A stretch of 64,000 nucleotides of DNA, taken from NCBI RefSeq assembly GCF_000372745.1, contig NZ_KB889596.1:1-64000 (forward strand), given 5' to 3'. The notes beneath the pieces were generated by a model. It did not search any database, was not told the origin of the DNA, and saw only the letters and a list, made by a program, of their open reading frames with translations. Positions 33,021 to 41,215 of this stretch are shown here, in pieces (within the stretch, counting starts at the first letter, position 1; each line of letters opens with the position of its first letter). The DNA comes from Embleya scabrispora DSM 41855 (lineage in GTDB: Bacteria; Actinomycetota; Actinomycetes; Streptomycetales; Streptomycetaceae). Position numbers and translations under genes: made by a program.

Positions 33021-33443
33021 ATGGACGCCAAGCTCTGGGAGCAGGTCGTCGTGCTGCACGCGCGTGTCGAGCACGATCTCGGCAGGACACTGCAACGACG
33101 GCACGGGATAGGGCTGTCCGAGTACCGCGCGCTCTCCCGACTCGCGGTCGCCCCCGACGGCGAGTTGCGCATGCAGGAACTCGCCGACTCGATCGGCCTC
33201 AACCAGAGTTCGGTCAGCCGGCTCGCGGTCCGCCTGGAAACCGACGGCCTCACCCGACGCGACCTGTGTCCCAAGGACCGCCGAGGGGTGTACAGCGTGA
33301 TCACCGACGAGGGACGCACCCGCCTGACCGAGGCCGGCGTCACCTACGCGGAGGCACTGACCACCGCAATGGCCAAAGCCGCCGCCGATCCGCACCTGGC
33401 GGACGTGGCGGCGGCCCTGGGCGCCATCCCGGTCGCGGTGTGA
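33021..33443 (+). CDS. MarR-family transcriptional regulator
   Basis: Protein of 140 residues with the MarR winged helix: LSEYRALSRLAVAPDGELRMQELADSIGLNQSSVSRLAVRLETDGLTRRDLCPKDRRGVYSVITDEGRTRL, flanked by dimerisation helices. One Cys (DLCPKD) lies at the wing base and could act as a redox switch, which is speculative. The ATG at 33021 follows AAGGGGACGGGTGCC. Divergent from the RidA-OYE operon; the perfect TGCATGCACA inverted repeat between them is its likely operator, giving autorepression and repression of the operon. Confidence 0.94.
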   Translation: MDAKLWEQVVVLHARVEHDLGRTLQRRHGIGLSEYRALSRLAVAPDGELRMQELADSIGLNQSSVSRLAVRLETDGLTRRDLCPKDRRGVYSVITDEGRTRLTEAGVTYAEALTTAMAKAAADPHLADVAAALGAIPVAV

Positions 33444-33462
33444 CGCCGATCGGACGAGGCGC

Positions 33463-34503
33463 TCAGCGCCCGGCCAGGAAGCGGCGCTGGTCGCCGAGGT
33501 AGCCGGCGGCAAACAGGTCGCGCGGCGCGAAGATCGCCGTGATGTATGTGTCCAGTCGTGAGTCCTCGATGTCCTTGTCGACCATCGAGTGCGCCGCGCC
33601 CGGGTAGTGACGCACCGTCAGCTCGGCCCGTCCGCCGAGCAGTCGGCGATACTCCGCCTCGGTCTCCGCGACGTCCACGTTCACATCGTGCCCGGCCAAC
33701 ATCAACAACACCGGTACGCGCACCCGAGCCAGATCCGCGCTCGCGTCCTCGCCGAAGTTTTTGCGGGCGAACGCCCACCGATCCGCCGGCATGTCCGCCG
33801 CGTCGCCCAGCGCCGCGCGGTACTGCTCGTGGGTCGCACCCTGCTCGAGCAACTGCCGGGTCCGGTCGCTGCGCCGGACCTCGTCCTCGATCCGTGCCGC
33901 GGACGCGTGGTCCGCGCGCAGCTCGGCCAGCAGGTTGTAGCGGCCCTGGCGCAGCCAGTTGATCGCCGGCGAGACGGCGATCACGAAACGCACATCCGGG
34001 GTGCGGGCGGCCACCCTCGGCAGCACCCAGCCCGCCTGACTGGCTCCCCACAACCCCACTCGCGCGTGGTCGACGTCCGGTCGGGAGCGACTCCACACGA
34101 TCGCCGCCTCGGTCTCCCGGGCACGGTCGTCCATGCTCTGGTCGAGCCAGTTCCCGGGGGTGCCGTCCACTCCGGGCTTGTTCCAGGAGAGCGTCGCATA
34201 GCCGGCCTTGGCGTATGCCTCCATCTGCGGCCGGTAGAAGCCGTCGTTGGTGGCGTTCTTGGGGCCGTCGCCGTGCACCAGGATCACCAGCCCGTACGGA
34301 CCGCGCCCGTGCGTGGGCTTGGCCAGCACGCCGTCCAGCCGCTGCGCCCCGTCCCGGAAGGCGATCCGCTCTTCCTTGAGGTCGTACGTGTTCGCGTGGT
34401 CCGCGTACACCGCCGCGCCCAGGCCGACCAGAAGCAGCAGCGCAACGATCGCGGCGCCGACGGTGAGCCCGCGATGGCGGCGCATGGTCGATCCGAGCTT
34501 CAT
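33463..34503 (-). CDS. Membrane-anchored alpha/beta hydrolase
   Basis: Protein of 346 residues. An N-terminal uncleaved anchor or signal (residues about 10-35, LTVGAAIVALLLLVGLGAAVYA) precedes a BAAT/dienelactone-hydrolase-like domain: oxyanion strand LVILVHGDGPKN, nucleophile Ser in LWGASQAGWVLP, acid in LMLAGHDVNVD and His in PGAAHSM. All triad residues are present, so it is probably an active serine hydrolase facing outward. The ATG at 34503 follows GAAGGAGACGAAGGC. It has a strong consensus-type promoter overlapped by a dyad (34561-34599). Substrate unknown. Confidence 0.88.
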   Translation of the reverse strand: MKLGSTMRRHRGLTVGAAIVALLLLVGLGAAVYADHANTYDLKEERIAFRDGAQRLDGVLAKPTHGRGPYGLVILVHGDGPKNATNDGFYRPQMEAYAKAGYATLSWNKPGVDGTPGNWLDQSMDDRARETEAAIVWSRSRPDVDHARVGLWGASQAGWVLPRVAARTPDVRFVIAVSPAINWLRQGRYNLLAELRADHASAARIEDEVRRSDRTRQLLEQGATHEQYRAALGDAADMPADRWAFARKNFGEDASADLARVRVPVLLMLAGHDVNVDVAETEAEYRRLLGGRAELTVRHYPGAAHSMVDKDIEDSRLDTYITAIFAPRDLFAAGYLGDQRRFLAGR

Positions 34504-34560
34504 GCCTTCGTCTCCTTCGCACTGCTCCACGCGGTCCTTGTCGCATTCCCGCATGGCAAA

Positions 34561-34599
34561 ACTATCGTGACAATAACGCTCGTCTGTCAAACGAACGTT
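34561..34599 (-). promoter_or_regulatory. Promoter with overlapping TetR-like dyad
   Basis: On the minus strand, TTGACA (34590-34585), an 18-base spacer and GATAGT (34566-34561) form a strong housekeeping-type promoter for the alpha/beta hydrolase. Overlapping its -35, AACGCTCGT (34575-34583) and ACGAACGTT (34591-34599) pair at 8 of 9 positions around a 7-base spacer, an operator typical of TetR repressors. Confidence 0.65.
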
Positions 34600-34728
34600 T
34601 CGAGTATGCTGGTTCCCACGTGCCCGGCATGATGTGACCCGGGTCGATCGTGTCGAGGCGTATCCACCCGCGTCGGTGCGTCCGACCGGGACGCCGAGAC
34701 CGACCCCCACCACCCCCCGGAGGCAGCG

Positions 34729-35391
34729 ATGGATCAGGCGAGCGAACCGAACGCGCGAAGCGGGGCGGATCACCCGCGCCCGAGCGCGCCGCTGATCCGA
34801 CGCGGCCTGCCGCCGGACGCGCGCCGCCGGGCGGCCGAGCTGTACTGGGAGGCGTTCGGCCGCAAGCTGGGTGCCGCACTGGGTCCGCCCGAGGCCGGTA
34901 TCGCGTTCATCGCCGAGCACCTGAACGCGGACCGCGCGATCGCCGCGGTCCAGGACGGCGTACTGGTGGGCGTGGCCGGCTACACCCACGGCGGACACGG
35001 CTTCACCGGCGGCTCCGCCCGCGATGTGTTGCGCGCGTACGGCCGCATCGGCGGCCTGCACCGGGTCGCCATCCTGGCCCTGCTCGAACGTCGGCCCAAG
35101 CCAGCCGAGTTGGTGATGGACGGCATCGCCGTCGACCCGAACCGGCGCGGCCTGGGCATCGGCAGCCGGCTGCTCGACGAGATCGTCGCGCTGGCCCCCG
35201 AACTCGGTTGCCAGCACATCCGGCTCGACGTGATCGACGTCAACCCGCGCGCCCGCGCGCTCTACGAGCGGCACGGCTTCGTCGCGACCAAAACCGAGCA
35301 CACGCCCTATCTGCGCGGACTGATGGGCTTCGCAGCCGTGACCACGATGATCCGTCGGATCGGCCCGAGGCCGACCGGCACCCGCGGGTGA
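34729..35391 (+). CDS. GNAT-family N-acetyltransferase
   Basis: Acetyltransferase of 220 residues. After a variable N-terminal 25 residues, the GNAT fold carries the acetyl-CoA pyrophosphate loop in VDPNRRGLGIGSRLLDEI (about residues 137-154) and the closing motif LDVIDVNPRARALYERHGFVATKTE, followed by a beta strand with an aromatic-rich end. It transfers acetyl from acetyl-CoA to an amine; the substrate is unknown. The ATG at 34729 follows CCCGGAGGCAGCG. It lies 48 bases before the PaaX-like gene on the same strand and could share its transcript. Confidence 0.93.
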   Translation: MDQASEPNARSGADHPRPSAPLIRRGLPPDARRRAAELYWEAFGRKLGAALGPPEAGIAFIAEHLNADRAIAAVQDGVLVGVAGYTHGGHGFTGGSARDVLRAYGRIGGLHRVAILALLERRPKPAELVMDGIAVDPNRRGLGIGSRLLDEIVALAPELGCQHIRLDVIDVNPRARALYERHGFVATKTEHTPYLRGLMGFAAVTTMIRRIGPRPTGTRG

Positions 35392-35438
35392 GCGCGGTCG
35401 GCGCGGTGGATCCGGCACCGCGCTCGTATGCTCGGGCC

Positions 35439-36308
35439 ATGCCAGGAACGCCAGGATTCGACCCGGTCGAGATCCCGACCCGCACCCTCGTACACGCACT
35501 GGTACGGCCGGACGGCAGCGTCGACGCCGGTGAGCTGTACACCGTCGCGGGCGTGCTCGGGATGACCGACCAGCAGGTGCGGTTGTGTGTCAAGCGCCTG
35601 GTCGCCGAGGGCCGGTTCACCCACCGAGGACGTGGCCGCAAGGCGGTACTGAGCGCAACCGAGGACACGTTGCGCACCCTCGAACCCAACGTCGAGTTCG
35701 TGCGCTACGCGTTCCGCCAGGACCACGGCCTGGAACCGTGGGACGGCGCTTGGCGGTTGGTCGCCTTCGCGATCCCGGAGTCCGCGCGGTCCGCGCGCGA
35801 CGCGCTGCGCGACGCGATCCTGCGCCTGGGCGGTGCGCCGCTGCACGGCGGGCTGTACGTGTCCGCGAACGAATGGACCGAGTCGATCTCGGCCGAGGCA
35901 CACCGCTTGGGCGTATCGGACGCGGTCACCCTGCTCACCAGCCGGGACCTGCGGATCGGCGCGCTGGACCGGCCGCCGGAGCTGGCCGCCCACCTGTGGC
36001 CGCTGGCCGAACTGGCCGAGCGCTACCACAGGTTGATCGAGATCACCCGGCCCCGGCTGGCCCGGCTGGATTCGGCGGATGCCTTCGACGACGTCGAACT
36101 GCTCACGATCGGGGTGGAGTTGACCGTCGAGTTCGGTCGCGTGATGGAACCCGACCCGCTGCTTCCCCCGGAGTTGCTCCCGAACCCGTGGCCCGGCCGC
36201 CAGGCCCGCGACCTGCTGTCCCAGGCGTGGACGGCGGTCACCGACCGCGACCACACGAACGCGACTCGGCGACTGTACCGACTACACGACGACCCCGACC
36301 GGCCCTGA
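35439..36308 (+). CDS. PaaX-family transcriptional regulator
   Basis: Regulator of 289 residues with PaaX layout: an N-terminal winged helix (about 10-75, TRTLVHALVRPDGSVDAGELYTVAGVLGMTDQQVRLCVKRLVAEGRFTHRGRGRKAVLSAT), a central Cas2-like ferredoxin domain (about 100-175, WDGAWRLVAFAIPESARSARDALRDAILRLGGAPLHGGLYVSANEW) and a C-terminal helical domain. PaaX represses phenylacetyl-CoA catabolic genes; none are nearby, so this paralogue probably controls something else. ATG at 35439. Confidence 0.9.
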   Translation: MPGTPGFDPVEIPTRTLVHALVRPDGSVDAGELYTVAGVLGMTDQQVRLCVKRLVAEGRFTHRGRGRKAVLSATEDTLRTLEPNVEFVRYAFRQDHGLEPWDGAWRLVAFAIPESARSARDALRDAILRLGGAPLHGGLYVSANEWTESISAEAHRLGVSDAVTLLTSRDLRIGALDRPPELAAHLWPLAELAERYHRLIEITRPRLARLDSADAFDDVELLTIGVELTVEFGRVMEPDPLLPPELLPNPWPGRQARDLLSQAWTAVTDRDHTNATRRLYRLHDDPDRP

Positions 36309-36391
36309 CCGACCCTGACCAAAGCCCACTCGAACCGACCGACACCGATTCGCACACTCGGACGCCGGCGCACGGCCCCCTGAATCAGCTC

Positions 36392-36469
36392 GGCCGGCGC
36401 CCGAGGACGCCCGCGAATCCCCGGCCGGCACAAGCCGACCGAAGCCTGCCCGTCCGACGCCCGAGGACA
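36392..36469 (+). repeat. Dispersed GCCCGAGGACG repeat, two copies
   Basis: Two copies of an intergenic repeat core, GGCCGGCGCCCGAGGACGC (36392-36410) and CCGTCCGACGCCCGAGGACA (36450-36469), lie between convergent genes. They share the pattern (T/G)CCG(G/A)CG-N3-GAGGA with two more copies at 39.3 kb. This resembles a repeat I recognise as very common after Streptomyces genes (GTCCGGCGTTTGAGGA). Confidence 0.6.
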
Positions 36470-36491
36470 AAGGCCCCCGCCGGCCGCGTGG

Positions 36492-37364
36492 CTAGAGTGT
36501 CTCGACGAAGTCGCGGACCGTCCCCCGGTGGTCGTCCGCCCGCCAGGCCAGTGCCAGTTCGCTCGGAGTCAGCCCACTCACCGGTATCGCGACCGTCCCG
36601 GGCCGCTGATAGATCGCCGCGTTCCCGGCCGCGATCAGCACGATCCCGCTGCCCTCCTCCACCGCCGCGAAGGTCTCGTCCGCGTTCGACACCGTCGCCC
36701 CCACCCGCACCGGCCGTCCATCCCGATGATCGATCGCCAACCAGTAGTCCCGCAGCGGCCCCGCGGCGGCGGGCAGCGCCAGGAACGGCTCGTCCAGCAG
36801 CTCCGCGAACGCAACCTCCGAGCGCCCCGCGAGCGCATGGTCCTCGCGCACCACCACACACCTCGGCTCGGTCGCCACCACCCGCGTCGCGAACGCGTCC
36901 TGGTTCGGTATCGGCAACCACACCAACGCGACGTCCACGCGCCCCTCGGCCAGCCCCGCCGTCGCGTCGTCCCAGTCGATCTGCCGAATCTGCAAGCGCC
37001 CGTTGGGTCGCCGCACCGCGTACCCCTCGCGCGCCCGCTGCAACAACCCGCGTCCCACACTGGTGGACAGCCCCACCCGCAACGACGCGGCCTCGGCCGC
37101 GACCGCGTCGCCCACCGCCCGCTGCGCCTCGTCCCAGCAGCGGATCACCTCGCGGGCCGCCGGCAACAACGCCGCGCCGGCGGCGGTGAGCTCGACGGCC
37201 CGCCGATCCCGGTCGAACAGACGGGTCCGTAGCCCCTCCTCCAACTGGCGTATCTGTTTGCTCAGCGCGGGCTGCGACACGAACAATCGCTCCGCGGCGC
37301 GGGTGAAGTTGAGCTCTTCGGCGGTCGCCACGAAGTACCGAAGGTCGCGCAGGTGCGTGTCCAT
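36492..37364 (-). CDS. LysR-family transcriptional regulator
   Basis: Regulator of 290 residues. The N-terminal HTH (MDTHLRDLRYFVATAEELNFTRAAERLFVSQPALSKQIRQLEEGLRTRLFDR, residues 1-55) is followed by a periplasmic-binding-like effector domain (about 92-285; SLRVGLST, RVDVALVWLP, EDHALAGRSEVAFAELLDEPFL). ATG at 37364. It is divergent from the aldo/keto reductase gene with 85 bases between, the classic LysR arrangement; the dyad ATAGCC-TTT-GGTTAT over its start codon is the probable binding box. It probably activates the reductase in response to an unknown ligand. Confidence 0.95.
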   Translation of the reverse strand: MDTHLRDLRYFVATAEELNFTRAAERLFVSQPALSKQIRQLEEGLRTRLFDRDRRAVELTAAGAALLPAAREVIRCWDEAQRAVGDAVAAEAASLRVGLSTSVGRGLLQRAREGYAVRRPNGRLQIRQIDWDDATAGLAEGRVDVALVWLPIPNQDAFATRVVATEPRCVVVREDHALAGRSEVAFAELLDEPFLALPAAAGPLRDYWLAIDHRDGRPVRVGATVSNADETFAAVEEGSGIVLIAAGNAAIYQRPGTVAIPVSGLTPSELALAWRADDHRGTVRDFVETL

Positions 37365-37377
37365 AGCCTTTGGTTAT
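37363..37377. promoter_or_regulatory. LysR box, ATAGCC-N3-GGTTAT
   Basis: An imperfect 15-bp palindrome (5 of 6 arm positions paired) overlaps the LysR start codon and lies in the 85-base region shared with the divergent aldo/keto reductase. It matches the T-N11-A layout of LysR sites and is the only AT-rich dyad there. Confidence 0.6.
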
Positions 37378-37449
37378 CACAGCCGGTCTTGGACCGGGTG
37401 CGGTCGTTCACCCGACGATGGCCGCACTCCCGAAAGAAGAGGACGTCAC

Positions 37450-38469
37450 ATGCGTTACCGCTTGTTCGGCAACACCGGTCTACGCGTCTCCGAGCTGTTC
37501 CTGGGCGCGATGACCTTCGGCGGCGAGGACACCGTCGGCGCGGGACCCGACGAGTGCCGCCGGATGGTCGACGTGTACGCGGAGGCCGGCGGCAACGTCG
37601 TGGACACCGCGATCAACTACCGCGACGGCGAGAGCGAGCACATCGTCGGCGAAGTCCTCGACGGCCGTCGGGACCGGTTCGTGCTCGCCACCAAGTACAC
37701 CGTCACCCGCGACCCCGCCGACCCGAACGCGGCCGGCAACCACCGCAAGAACCTGACCCTGTCGCTGGAGACCAGCCTGCGCCGACTGCGCACCGACTAC
37801 ATCGACGTCTACTGGGTGCACCTGTGGGACCGGCATACGCCGATCGAGGAGACCATGCGCGCGCTCGACGACGCGGTCCGGGCCGGGAAGATCCTCTACA
37901 TCGGCATCTCGGACACCCCGGCGTGGGTGGTCAGCCGGGCCAACACCCTCGCCGAGTGGCGCGGTTGGACGCCCTTCGCCGGGCTCCAGGTCCCGTACAA
38001 CCTGCTCAACCGCGACATCGAGCGCGAACTGCTGCCGATGGCCGAGGACTTCGGGCTCTCGGTGGCCGCCTGGGGGCCGCTTGCGAGCGGTGTGCTGTCC
38101 GGCAAGTTCACCCGTCCCGGCGGCGCCGAGGCCGGCACCCGGATCTCACCCGAATCGCTCGGCGAGCGTGACCACGCGGCGGCCGCTGTGGTGCGGGATG
38201 TGGCCGACGAACTCGGCGCGACCCCGTCGCAGGTGGCGATCGCCTGGACCCGGGCACACTCACAAGCCGTGCACCCGATCGTCGGTGCCCGCTCGGTCGA
38301 GCAACTGCGCGACAACCTCGGCGCGGTGGACGTGGTGCTGCCCGAGGACGCGCTCCGCCGACTGGCGGCGGCAACCGACCACACGGCCGGATTCCCGACC
38401 GACTTCATCGCCGCGACCAGCCCGTGGGTGTTCGGCGACACCTTCGACCGCCTCGACGGGCGGCGCTGA
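37450..38469 (+). CDS. Aldo/keto reductase
   Basis: NADPH-dependent (beta/alpha)8 reductase of 339 residues in the YajO/AKR11-13-like branch: MRYRLFGNTGLRVSELFLGAMTFGG, catalytic Asp/Tyr in VVDTAINYRDGESEHIVGE, Lys in FVLATKYT, His in VYWVHLWD, and the cofactor loop IVGARSVEQLRDNLGAVD. All tetrad residues are present. ATG at 37450, with AAGAGGACGTCAC before it. Probably activated by the divergent LysR protein and followed 4 bases later by an SDR gene, so the two reductases form an operon. Confidence 0.94.
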   Translation: MRYRLFGNTGLRVSELFLGAMTFGGEDTVGAGPDECRRMVDVYAEAGGNVVDTAINYRDGESEHIVGEVLDGRRDRFVLATKYTVTRDPADPNAAGNHRKNLTLSLETSLRRLRTDYIDVYWVHLWDRHTPIEETMRALDDAVRAGKILYIGISDTPAWVVSRANTLAEWRGWTPFAGLQVPYNLLNRDIERELLPMAEDFGLSVAAWGPLASGVLSGKFTRPGGAEAGTRISPESLGERDHAAAAVVRDVADELGATPSQVAIAWTRAHSQAVHPIVGARSVEQLRDNLGAVDVVLPEDALRRLAAATDHTAGFPTDFIAATSPWVFGDTFDRLDGRR

Positions 38470-38473
38470 CCCG

Positions 38474-39214
38474 ATGGCCCGCCCCACCGGGTCCGCAAGC
38501 GCCGATCCGAGCCACCGGGCCGCCCCGATCTCGCTGGTCACCGGCGCCAATCGCGGCATCGGGCACGAGGTGGCCCGCCGGTTGGGCCTGCTCGGGCACA
38601 CCGTGCTGCTCGGCGCCCGCGCGCCCGAGGCCGCCGAGGCCGCCGCACGCGAGCTGCGCGCGGCGGGTCTGGACGCCCATCCGGTGCACCTGGACGTGAC
38701 CGACCCGGCCGGCGTCCGGCACGCCGCCGCCGAGGTCGAGCGCCGCTTCGGCGGCCTGGACACGCTGGTCAACAACGCCGCGATCACCTACGACACGTGG
38801 CAACGCGCGACCGACGCCGACCTGGCCGTGGTGGTCGAGGCGAGCGAGACCAACCTGTACGGGCCGTGGCGCACGGTGCAGGCGTTCCTGCCGCTGCTGC
38901 GCCGCTCGGCGCATCCGCGCATCGTCAACGTGAGCAGCGAGGCCGCGTCGCTGACCAACATGGGCGGCGGTACGCCCGCGTACACGATCTCCAAGGTCGG
39001 CCTGAACGCGCTCACCCGCATGCTCGCGGCCGAGCTGCGCCCCGACCGGATCCTGGTCAACGCGATCTGCCCCGGCTGGGTGGCCACCGACATGGGCGGC
39101 CCGGGCGGTCGCCCGGTGGAGGCAGGCGCCGCCGGCATCATCTGGGCAGCCACCCTCCCCGACACCGGCCCCACCGGCGGCTTCTTCCGGGACACCCACC
39201 CCCTGCCCTGGTAG
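38474..39214 (+). CDS. Short-chain dehydrogenase/reductase
   Basis: Classical SDR of 246 residues. The Rossmann dinucleotide motif LVTGANRGIGHEVARRLG, VHLDVTD, NNAAIT, VNVSSEA and the catalytic Y-x3-K in YTISKVGLNAL are all present. The ending GPTGGFFRDTHPLPW is typical of the carbonyl-reductase-like group. It reduces a carbonyl or oxidises an alcohol with NAD(P)(H). The start at 38474 is 4 bases after the aldo/keto reductase stop, indicating coupled expression. Confidence 0.94.
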   Translation: MARPTGSASADPSHRAAPISLVTGANRGIGHEVARRLGLLGHTVLLGARAPEAAEAAARELRAAGLDAHPVHLDVTDPAGVRHAAAEVERRFGGLDTLVNNAAITYDTWQRATDADLAVVVEASETNLYGPWRTVQAFLPLLRRSAHPRIVNVSSEAASLTNMGGGTPAYTISKVGLNALTRMLAAELRPDRILVNAICPGWVATDMGGPGGRPVEAGAAGIIWAATLPDTGPTGGFFRDTHPLPW

Positions 39215-39267
39215 TACCCATCCAGCACTCGAGGCCCCCGGAACCACCCACCCATCCCCAGCAACCC

Positions 39268-39372
39268 ATCCGGCCCGTCCGGCGCCTGAGGACACCCGAA
39301 AACCACTCGCCCACCCAACGCAGACCAAGCAGCCGACCCGACCCAATCCGGCCCGTCCGGCGTTCGAGGAGC
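39268..39372 (+). repeat. Dispersed GTCCGGCG-N3-GAGGA repeat, two copies
   Basis: ATCCGGCCCGTCCGGCG is repeated exactly at 39268-39284 and 39346-39362, each followed by NNNGAGGA (CCTGAGGA, TTCGAGGA). The copies are 78 bases apart between the SDR and MocR genes and belong to the same family as the pair at 36.4 kb. Confidence 0.7.
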
Positions 39373-39397
39373 ATCGACCCCGCTCCAACCCGCGCAC

Positions 39398-40837
39398 GTG
39401 ACCGCCCCCGACCCCGACCGTGAAACCATCGTCGTCCCACACGTGTGCGTCGAGGGAGTGATCGTGGAGGTCGAGCAGTTCGCCGTGGTGGTCGGGGAGC
39501 GCATGGGGCGCCCCCGCCGCAACGAGCGCCGATCGCGCGGCGAGCGGTTGTTCGACGCACTGCGCGAACTGGTCGAGGGCGGCGACCTGCTCGCCGAGAC
39601 CAGGCTGCCCTCCGAGCGCGCTCTCGCCGAGGCGCTCGGGCTCAGCCGTGGCACCGTCGCCTCCGCCTACCTCTCGCTGAACCGCATCGGCCTGATCGAA
39701 CGTCGCCACGGCAGCGGCTCCTACGTACGCCCGGGCGGCCGGCCGACCTTTGCCCGCTGGCTGCGCGAGGGCGCCATCGTGGTCGACCTGGCCAAGTCGG
39801 CCGTCCCCGACGCCTCGCTGCTGCCGAACACCGCGCTACGCGTCGAGGACCTACTCGACGCCCGTCCACAGGACGGCTACGCGCCGGCCGGCGACCCGCG
39901 CCTGCGCGCCCTGATCGCCGCGCACGAACTGCCCGCCGGATTCGCCGCCGACGACATCGTGGTGACCTCCGGCGCGCAGCAGGCGATCCATCTGGTCGCC
40001 GACGCGCTGCTCGGGCCCGGCGATCGGATCCTGGTCGAGCCGACCACCTATCCCGGGATGCTCGCGGCCGGGTACCGCTTCGGTGCCGAGGCGATCCCGG
40101 TGCCGGCCGATCGCCACGGCTTCGACCCGGATGCGCTGCGCGCGGCGATCCGTCGGCATCGACCCGCGTACGTGTTCTCGCTGCCGGTGCACAACCCGAC
40201 CGGCGCGGTGGTCTCGGCCCGGCGCGCGAAGGCGGTCGCCGAAGTCGCCGCCGAGGAGGGCGCGCTGCTCGTGGAGGATCGCAGCCTCGCCGATCTCGCC
40301 GACGGCCCGGTGGCCTCGGCGGCCGAGCACCTGCCCGAGGGCACGGTGTGTCTGGGCACGCTGTCCAAGACCACGTGGGGCGGTCTGCGACTGGGCTGGG
40401 TCGCCGCGCCGAGCGCCGTACGGAGCCTGCTGATCGAGGCCAAACAGCGCACCGATCTGGCCTGTTCCACCCTCGACCAGCAACTCGCCATCCATCTGCT
40501 GCGCGACCCCGACCGGGCGAAGCGAGTGCGCGAGTGGTCCGCCACGCTGGCCGGCCGCCGCGATCACTTCGCCGCCGAGCTCACCGAACACCTGCCCGAG
40601 TGGGAGTGGACGCTGCCGCGCGGCGGCCTGTCCCTGTGGGCCCGTCTGCCCGGGGTGGACGGCGAGGAATTCGTCGCCACCGCCCTGCGCCACGGCGTCG
40701 CGGTATCCCCCGGCGCGGTCTTCGCCCCGCTCCCCGACACCGCCGCCGACCGCATCCGCCTCAGCTACGCCTGGCCCGAACCGGTCCTCTCCCAGGCGGT
40801 CGAACTCCTCGTAAGGGCCTGGCGCGAGTCCCGCTAG
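39398..40837 (+). CDS. MocR/PdxR-type GntR-aminotransferase regulator
   Basis: Protein of up to 479 residues: a GntR winged helix at about 45-110 (RGERLFDALRELVEGGDLLAETRLPSERALAEALGLSRGTVASAYLSLNRIGLIERRHGSGSYV), then a fold-type I aminotransferase domain with PLP Lys in GTLSKTTWGGLRLGW and the VHNPTG motif. It uses bound PLP as sensor rather than catalyst. GTG at 39398 is the longest start; GTG at 39464 with GAGGGA before it may be the true one. It lies directly upstream of a branched-chain aminotransferase whose promoter contains AGTGGC repeats, its probable binding sites. Confidence 0.92.
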   Translation: MTAPDPDRETIVVPHVCVEGVIVEVEQFAVVVGERMGRPRRNERRSRGERLFDALRELVEGGDLLAETRLPSERALAEALGLSRGTVASAYLSLNRIGLIERRHGSGSYVRPGGRPTFARWLREGAIVVDLAKSAVPDASLLPNTALRVEDLLDARPQDGYAPAGDPRLRALIAAHELPAGFAADDIVVTSGAQQAIHLVADALLGPGDRILVEPTTYPGMLAAGYRFGAEAIPVPADRHGFDPDALRAAIRRHRPAYVFSLPVHNPTGAVVSARRAKAVAEVAAEEGALLVEDRSLADLADGPVASAAEHLPEGTVCLGTLSKTTWGGLRLGWVAAPSAVRSLLIEAKQRTDLACSTLDQQLAIHLLRDPDRAKRVREWSATLAGRRDHFAAELTEHLPEWEWTLPRGGLSLWARLPGVDGEEFVATALRHGVAVSPGAVFAPLPDTAADRIRLSYAWPEPVLSQAVELLVRAWRESR

Positions 40838-41052
40838 ACACACCGGCCGAATCCGGTCGGACCCGGCCCACTCCAGCAAATCCCACCGAGCGCCGCCGCA
40901 CGTCATGGCCACCCGCTCCAAGCGGCACGCCGCACACCATCGGCGAACCGCCCCCACCCCCCAACTCCCCTGCCTCGCGGGCGGACCCAACCACCCTCCA
41001 CCCGCACCACGAGCGATCGCACAGCGCCGTGTCCGCATGTCGGATCGGCACT

Positions 41053-41100
41053 AGTGGCCCAATACCGATACGGATAATGTGCCACTCGCCAAGTGGCCCA
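41053..41100. promoter_or_regulatory. AGTGGCCCA repeats around a promoter
   Basis: AGTGGCCCA occurs at 41053-41061 and 41092-41100 as direct repeats, with an inverted TGCCACT at 41080-41086 between them. A -10-like GATAAT at 41073-41078 lies in the middle. MocR regulators commonly bind two direct half-sites overlapping the target promoter. The rest of the 378-base gap (40838-41215) shows no gene. Confidence 0.5.
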
Positions 41101-41215
41101 TCGAGGCATTCGCCGGCGGTCCACTTGTCGGGCAGACCCGACCGGCGCCGCCGCAGGGCGCGCGAGCGCACGGCCGGACGCGACCACGCACGAGCACACG
41201 AGGGCGGGAGCAGCG

